From Vallitaleaceae bacterium (GTDB lineage: Bacteria > Bacillota > Clostridia > Lachnospirales > Vallitaleaceae): a stretch of DNA of 7,322 nucleotides. Location: contig JAQICP010000019.1 in assembly GCA_027858555.1 (NCBI GenBank), positions 1 through 7,322 of the forward strand. The letters run 5' to 3'. Below the pieces are notes generated by a model. That model saw only the letters and a program-made list of their open reading frames with translations, had not been told where the DNA came from and searched no databases. Positions 5,635 to 7,322 of the stretch are shown one piece after another (the stretch's first letter is position 1; every line of letters begins with the position of its first letter). The position numbers were made by a program, and so were the translations under genes.

Positions 5635-6843
5635 TTAGATAATCACATTTGTTTCTTTAATGATATCTGTTATTCTAATACCAAAATTTTCATCGATTAC
5701 AACGACCTCACCTTTTGCCACAATTTTACCATTAACTAACACATCAATGGGTTCTCCAGCTAACTTTGTGAGTTCAATAATAGTGCCTGGTGCGAATTCT
5801 AAAATATCCTTAATTGATTTATGAGTCCGTCCGAGTTCAACTGTAACTTCTAAAGGGACGTCCATAATCAAATTAATGTTCTCTTTCTGCTGAATAATGC
5901 TTTCAATTGATAGATTTTGAAATTGTGCTTGTTGAACATCAATATTTCTAAACTGATTGATATTCCCTTGCATACCCTGCTGGTTCATGCCTTGCTGGTT
6001 CATGCCTTGCTGGTTCATACCCTGTTGGTTCATGCCTTGTTGGTTCATGCCCTGTTGGTTCATGCCCTGTTCGTTCATGCCCTGTTGGTTCATGCCTTGC
6101 TGGTTCATACCTTGCTGGTTTTGATCTGCTTTATTTGTCTCAGTGTCTACTTCTTCCTTATTAACACCTTTTGTAGTCTCACTAAAAGATTCGTAGATAC
6201 TTTTTGCAAATTTCATTGGGTATAATTGCATCATTTCACTATCTATCAAATCACCTATTTGCATTGAAAAAGATACTTTTATAAAATCCCCACTTGCAAA
6301 ATCAGCAAGTTCTGAAGGCTCTATAAACGCTTTGTTTTCAATATAGGTTGATACTGGTGGTGCTATATCTATTTTCTTTTTGAATAAAGATGACATTGAA
6401 GTTGCAGCTGAACCAATCATTTGATTCATAGCCTCGCTAATAGCGCTCAAGTGTAATTCTGTGAGTTCTCCTTCAAAATTACTACCATCCCCACCCATCA
6501 TTAAGTCTGCAATAATCTTAACATCTGGCTCCTTTAACATAAGTAAGTTAGCACCATCAAGTCCGTCTTTATATTCAATCTGTATGGCAACAAAGGCATT
6601 GTCAAAATCAGACATAACTTTGTCCCATGTAGTGACTTCAACTTTTGGCGTAGTAATCGTAACCTTGTTATTAACCAATGAAGATAAGGTGGTGGCTGCA
6701 GTTCCCATACTAATATTGGACACTTCACCAATTGCATCTTTTTCATCAGCTGTTAAGCTAATACTACTAATCGGTTCATCATCATCGTCATCCATACCTT
6801 TGAGTAGTGCATTGATTTCTTCTTGAGATAACATTTCATCCAT
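5635..6843 (-). CDS. fliY: Flagellar switch protein FliY (CheC-like phosphatase plus FliN domain)
   Basis: FliY is a C-ring switch component of Firmicutes that also dephosphorylates CheY-P. The 402 residues show, in order: an N-terminal LSQEEINALL peptide (5-14) like the CheY-P-binding end of FliM; an acidic run of five Asp (18-22); a CheC-like domain (about 30-225) with both phosphatase ExxN motifs, E40/N43 and E137/N140; a Gln-rich linker with ten NQQGM repeats (242-291); and a C-terminal FliN/SpoA domain (about 322-398; INLIMDVPLEVTVELGRT, then VLVNGKIVAKGEVV and FGIRITDI). Both active sites look intact, so I infer phosphatase activity. The length is near that of B. subtilis FliY (378) plus the repeat insertion. 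The ATG follows the fliM stop by two bases, with GGGAGG (6851-6856) inside the last fliM codons. A terminator-like hairpin follows the stop. Confidence 0.95.
   Translation of the reverse strand: MDEMLSQEEINALLKGMDDDDDEPISSISLTADEKDAIGEVSNISMGTAATTLSSLVNNKVTITTPKVEVTTWDKVMSDFDNAFVAIQIEYKDGLDGANLLMLKEPDVKIIADLMMGGDGSNFEGELTELHLSAISEAMNQMIGSAATSMSSLFKKKIDIAPPVSTYIENKAFIEPSELADFASGDFIKVSFSMQIGDLIDSEMMQLYPMKFAKSIYESFSETTKGVNKEEVDTETNKADQNQQGMNQQGMNQQGMNEQGMNQQGMNQQGMNQQGMNQQGMNQQGMNQQGMQGNINQFRNIDVQQAQFQNLSIESIIQQKENINLIMDVPLEVTVELGRTHKSIKDILEFAPGTIIELTKLAGEPIDVLVNGKIVAKGEVVVIDENFGIRITDIIKETNVII
5971..6120 (-). repeat. Ten tandem 15-bp units in fliY encoding NQQGM repeats
   Basis: Ten uninterrupted 15-base units encode Asn-Gln-Gln-Gly-Met ten times (FliY residues 242-291). 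The units differ almost only at synonymous bases (CAA/CAG, GGT/GGC). The single amino-acid change is Gln to Glu in the fourth unit in reading order (6061-6075). Asn is always AAC. Only two neighbouring units (5986-6000 and 6001-6015) are identical. The block lies between the phosphatase and FliN domains and should be a flexible hydrophilic linker. Its period of five codons means that unit gain or loss keeps the frame. Confidence 0.97.
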
Positions 6844-6845
6844 AA

Positions 6846-7322
6846 CTAATCCTCCCTTCTTAAAATAGAAGTTACTTTAACAGCATTTTTGGAATCATGA
6901 ACACCTGCTTGTGCTCTAAACTTATCTATATTTCCAACTAGAATCTCTACTTCATCTGTTACTTTCGAATCAAGTCTTATTATGTCACCTTTTTGTAAAT
7001 TAACAAAATCATTAACTGTTATATTGGTTCTGCCAAGTACCGCTCTGACGGGAATCTTGGCTGATTTAATCTGTGCCTCTATTATATCGTGATATACTTC
7101 TTCATTATTCTTTTGCATTGATGAAAACCAATATTTTGTATTCAGCTTATCAATAACAGGTTCTATTGACAAATAGGGGATACATATGTTGAGTAGTCCC
7201 TCTACTCTTCCAATCTTAATATTGAGTGTCAAAAGTGCGATTATCTCATTTGGTGAAATCACTTGTGCAAATTGTGCATTAGTTTCTATCTTCTCAAGTT
7301 CGGGATCCAAATGAACTACGTT
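6846..7322 (-). CDS. fliM: Flagellar motor switch protein FliM, C-terminal part (gene runs off the right edge)
   Basis: FliM links CheY-P binding to the rotor and forms the C-ring wall with FliY/FliN and FliG. The window holds the last 158 residues, roughly half of a usual 330-residue protein. The visible part begins in the middle domain with PELEKIETNAQFAQVISPNE and the conserved GRVEGLLNICIPYLSIEP segment. It continues into the C-terminal SpoA domain (VRAVLGRTNITVNDFVNLQKGD split over the middle, then RLDSKVTDEVEILVGNIDKFRAQAG). The frame is open to the window edge, and the codon at 7308-7310 is TTG, an internal leucine rather than a start. The N-terminal CheY-P-binding peptide lies outside. 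The stop TAG is two bases from the fliY ATG, and the fliY ribosome site lies in the last fliM codons, so the two are co-translated. Confidence 0.95.
   Translation of the reverse strand, partial: NVVHLDPELEKIETNAQFAQVISPNEIIALLTLNIKIGRVEGLLNICIPYLSIEPVIDKLNTKYWFSSMQKNNEEVYHDIIEAQIKSAKIPVRAVLGRTNITVNDFVNLQKGDIIRLDSKVTDEVEILVGNIDKFRAQAGVHDSKNAVKVTSILRRED

Noticed and set aside
5107..5739. Plus-strand open frame crossing cheY and the fliY-cheY gap
   Set aside because: It is antisense to cheY and the end of fliY, runs through the terminator and promoter, and shows no recognisable domain.
5971..6120. CRISPR-like array
   Set aside because: The 15-base units are directly joined with no spacers and are in frame within fliY, so this is a coding tandem repeat.
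5917..6225. Plus-strand open frame with LLVHA repeats
   Set aside because: It is the antisense reading of the NQQGM repeat in fliY. The repeats come from the 15-base period, not from a separate protein.
6534..6746. Minus-strand 70-codon open frame inside fliY
   Set aside because: It is an out-of-frame overlap with the CheC-like domain of fliY and has no motif or ribosome site.

Overview
The window is a stretch of a flagellar/chemotaxis operon, with every gene on the minus strand. Read in the direction of transcription (high to low coordinates) the order is fliM (C-terminal part), fliY, cheY, fliO, fliP, fliQ, fliR, flhB, flhA (N-terminal part). This matches the conserved order of the Bacillus subtilis fla/che operon (B. 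subtilis calls fliO fliZ). The AT-rich sequence, the strong AGGAGG-type ribosome binding sites, the presence of FliY (CheC-like domains plus a FliN domain) instead of a simple FliN, and CheY inside the flagellar operon all point to a Firmicute, most likely a motile member of the Clostridia. Species cannot be fixed from the sequence alone.

Layout: bases 5635-7322 encode the rotor switch (C-ring) proteins FliM and FliY. Bases 5505-5634 are the only sizeable intergenic gap. It contains a hairpin with a U-tract (likely terminator), then a 16-bp inverted repeat overlapping a very good sigma-A-type promoter, then the cheY leader. Bases 5139-5504 encode CheY, the phosphorylated messenger that binds the switch. 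Bases 1-5131 encode the membrane export gate: FliO, FliP, FliQ, FliR, FlhB and FlhA. From cheY downward the genes are spaced by at most about 20 bases or overlap (TAATG between fliR and flhB, ATGA between flhB and flhA), which suggests translational coupling.

Together the genes build the type III flagellar export gate (FliPQR core, FlhB substrate-specificity switch, FlhA energising/docking ring, FliO assembly chaperone) and the direction switch at the base of the motor, plus its input signal (CheY) and a probable CheY-P phosphatase (FliY).

No mobile element, CRISPR array or wholly new system is visible. The unusual points are: a ten-copy NQQGM pentapeptide repeat linking the two halves of FliY; the terminator, palindrome and promoter that interrupt an otherwise tight operon before cheY; a perfect 11-bp hairpin inside fliR; an 8-base T run in the fliP signal-peptide codons; and an N-terminal extension on FlhB.
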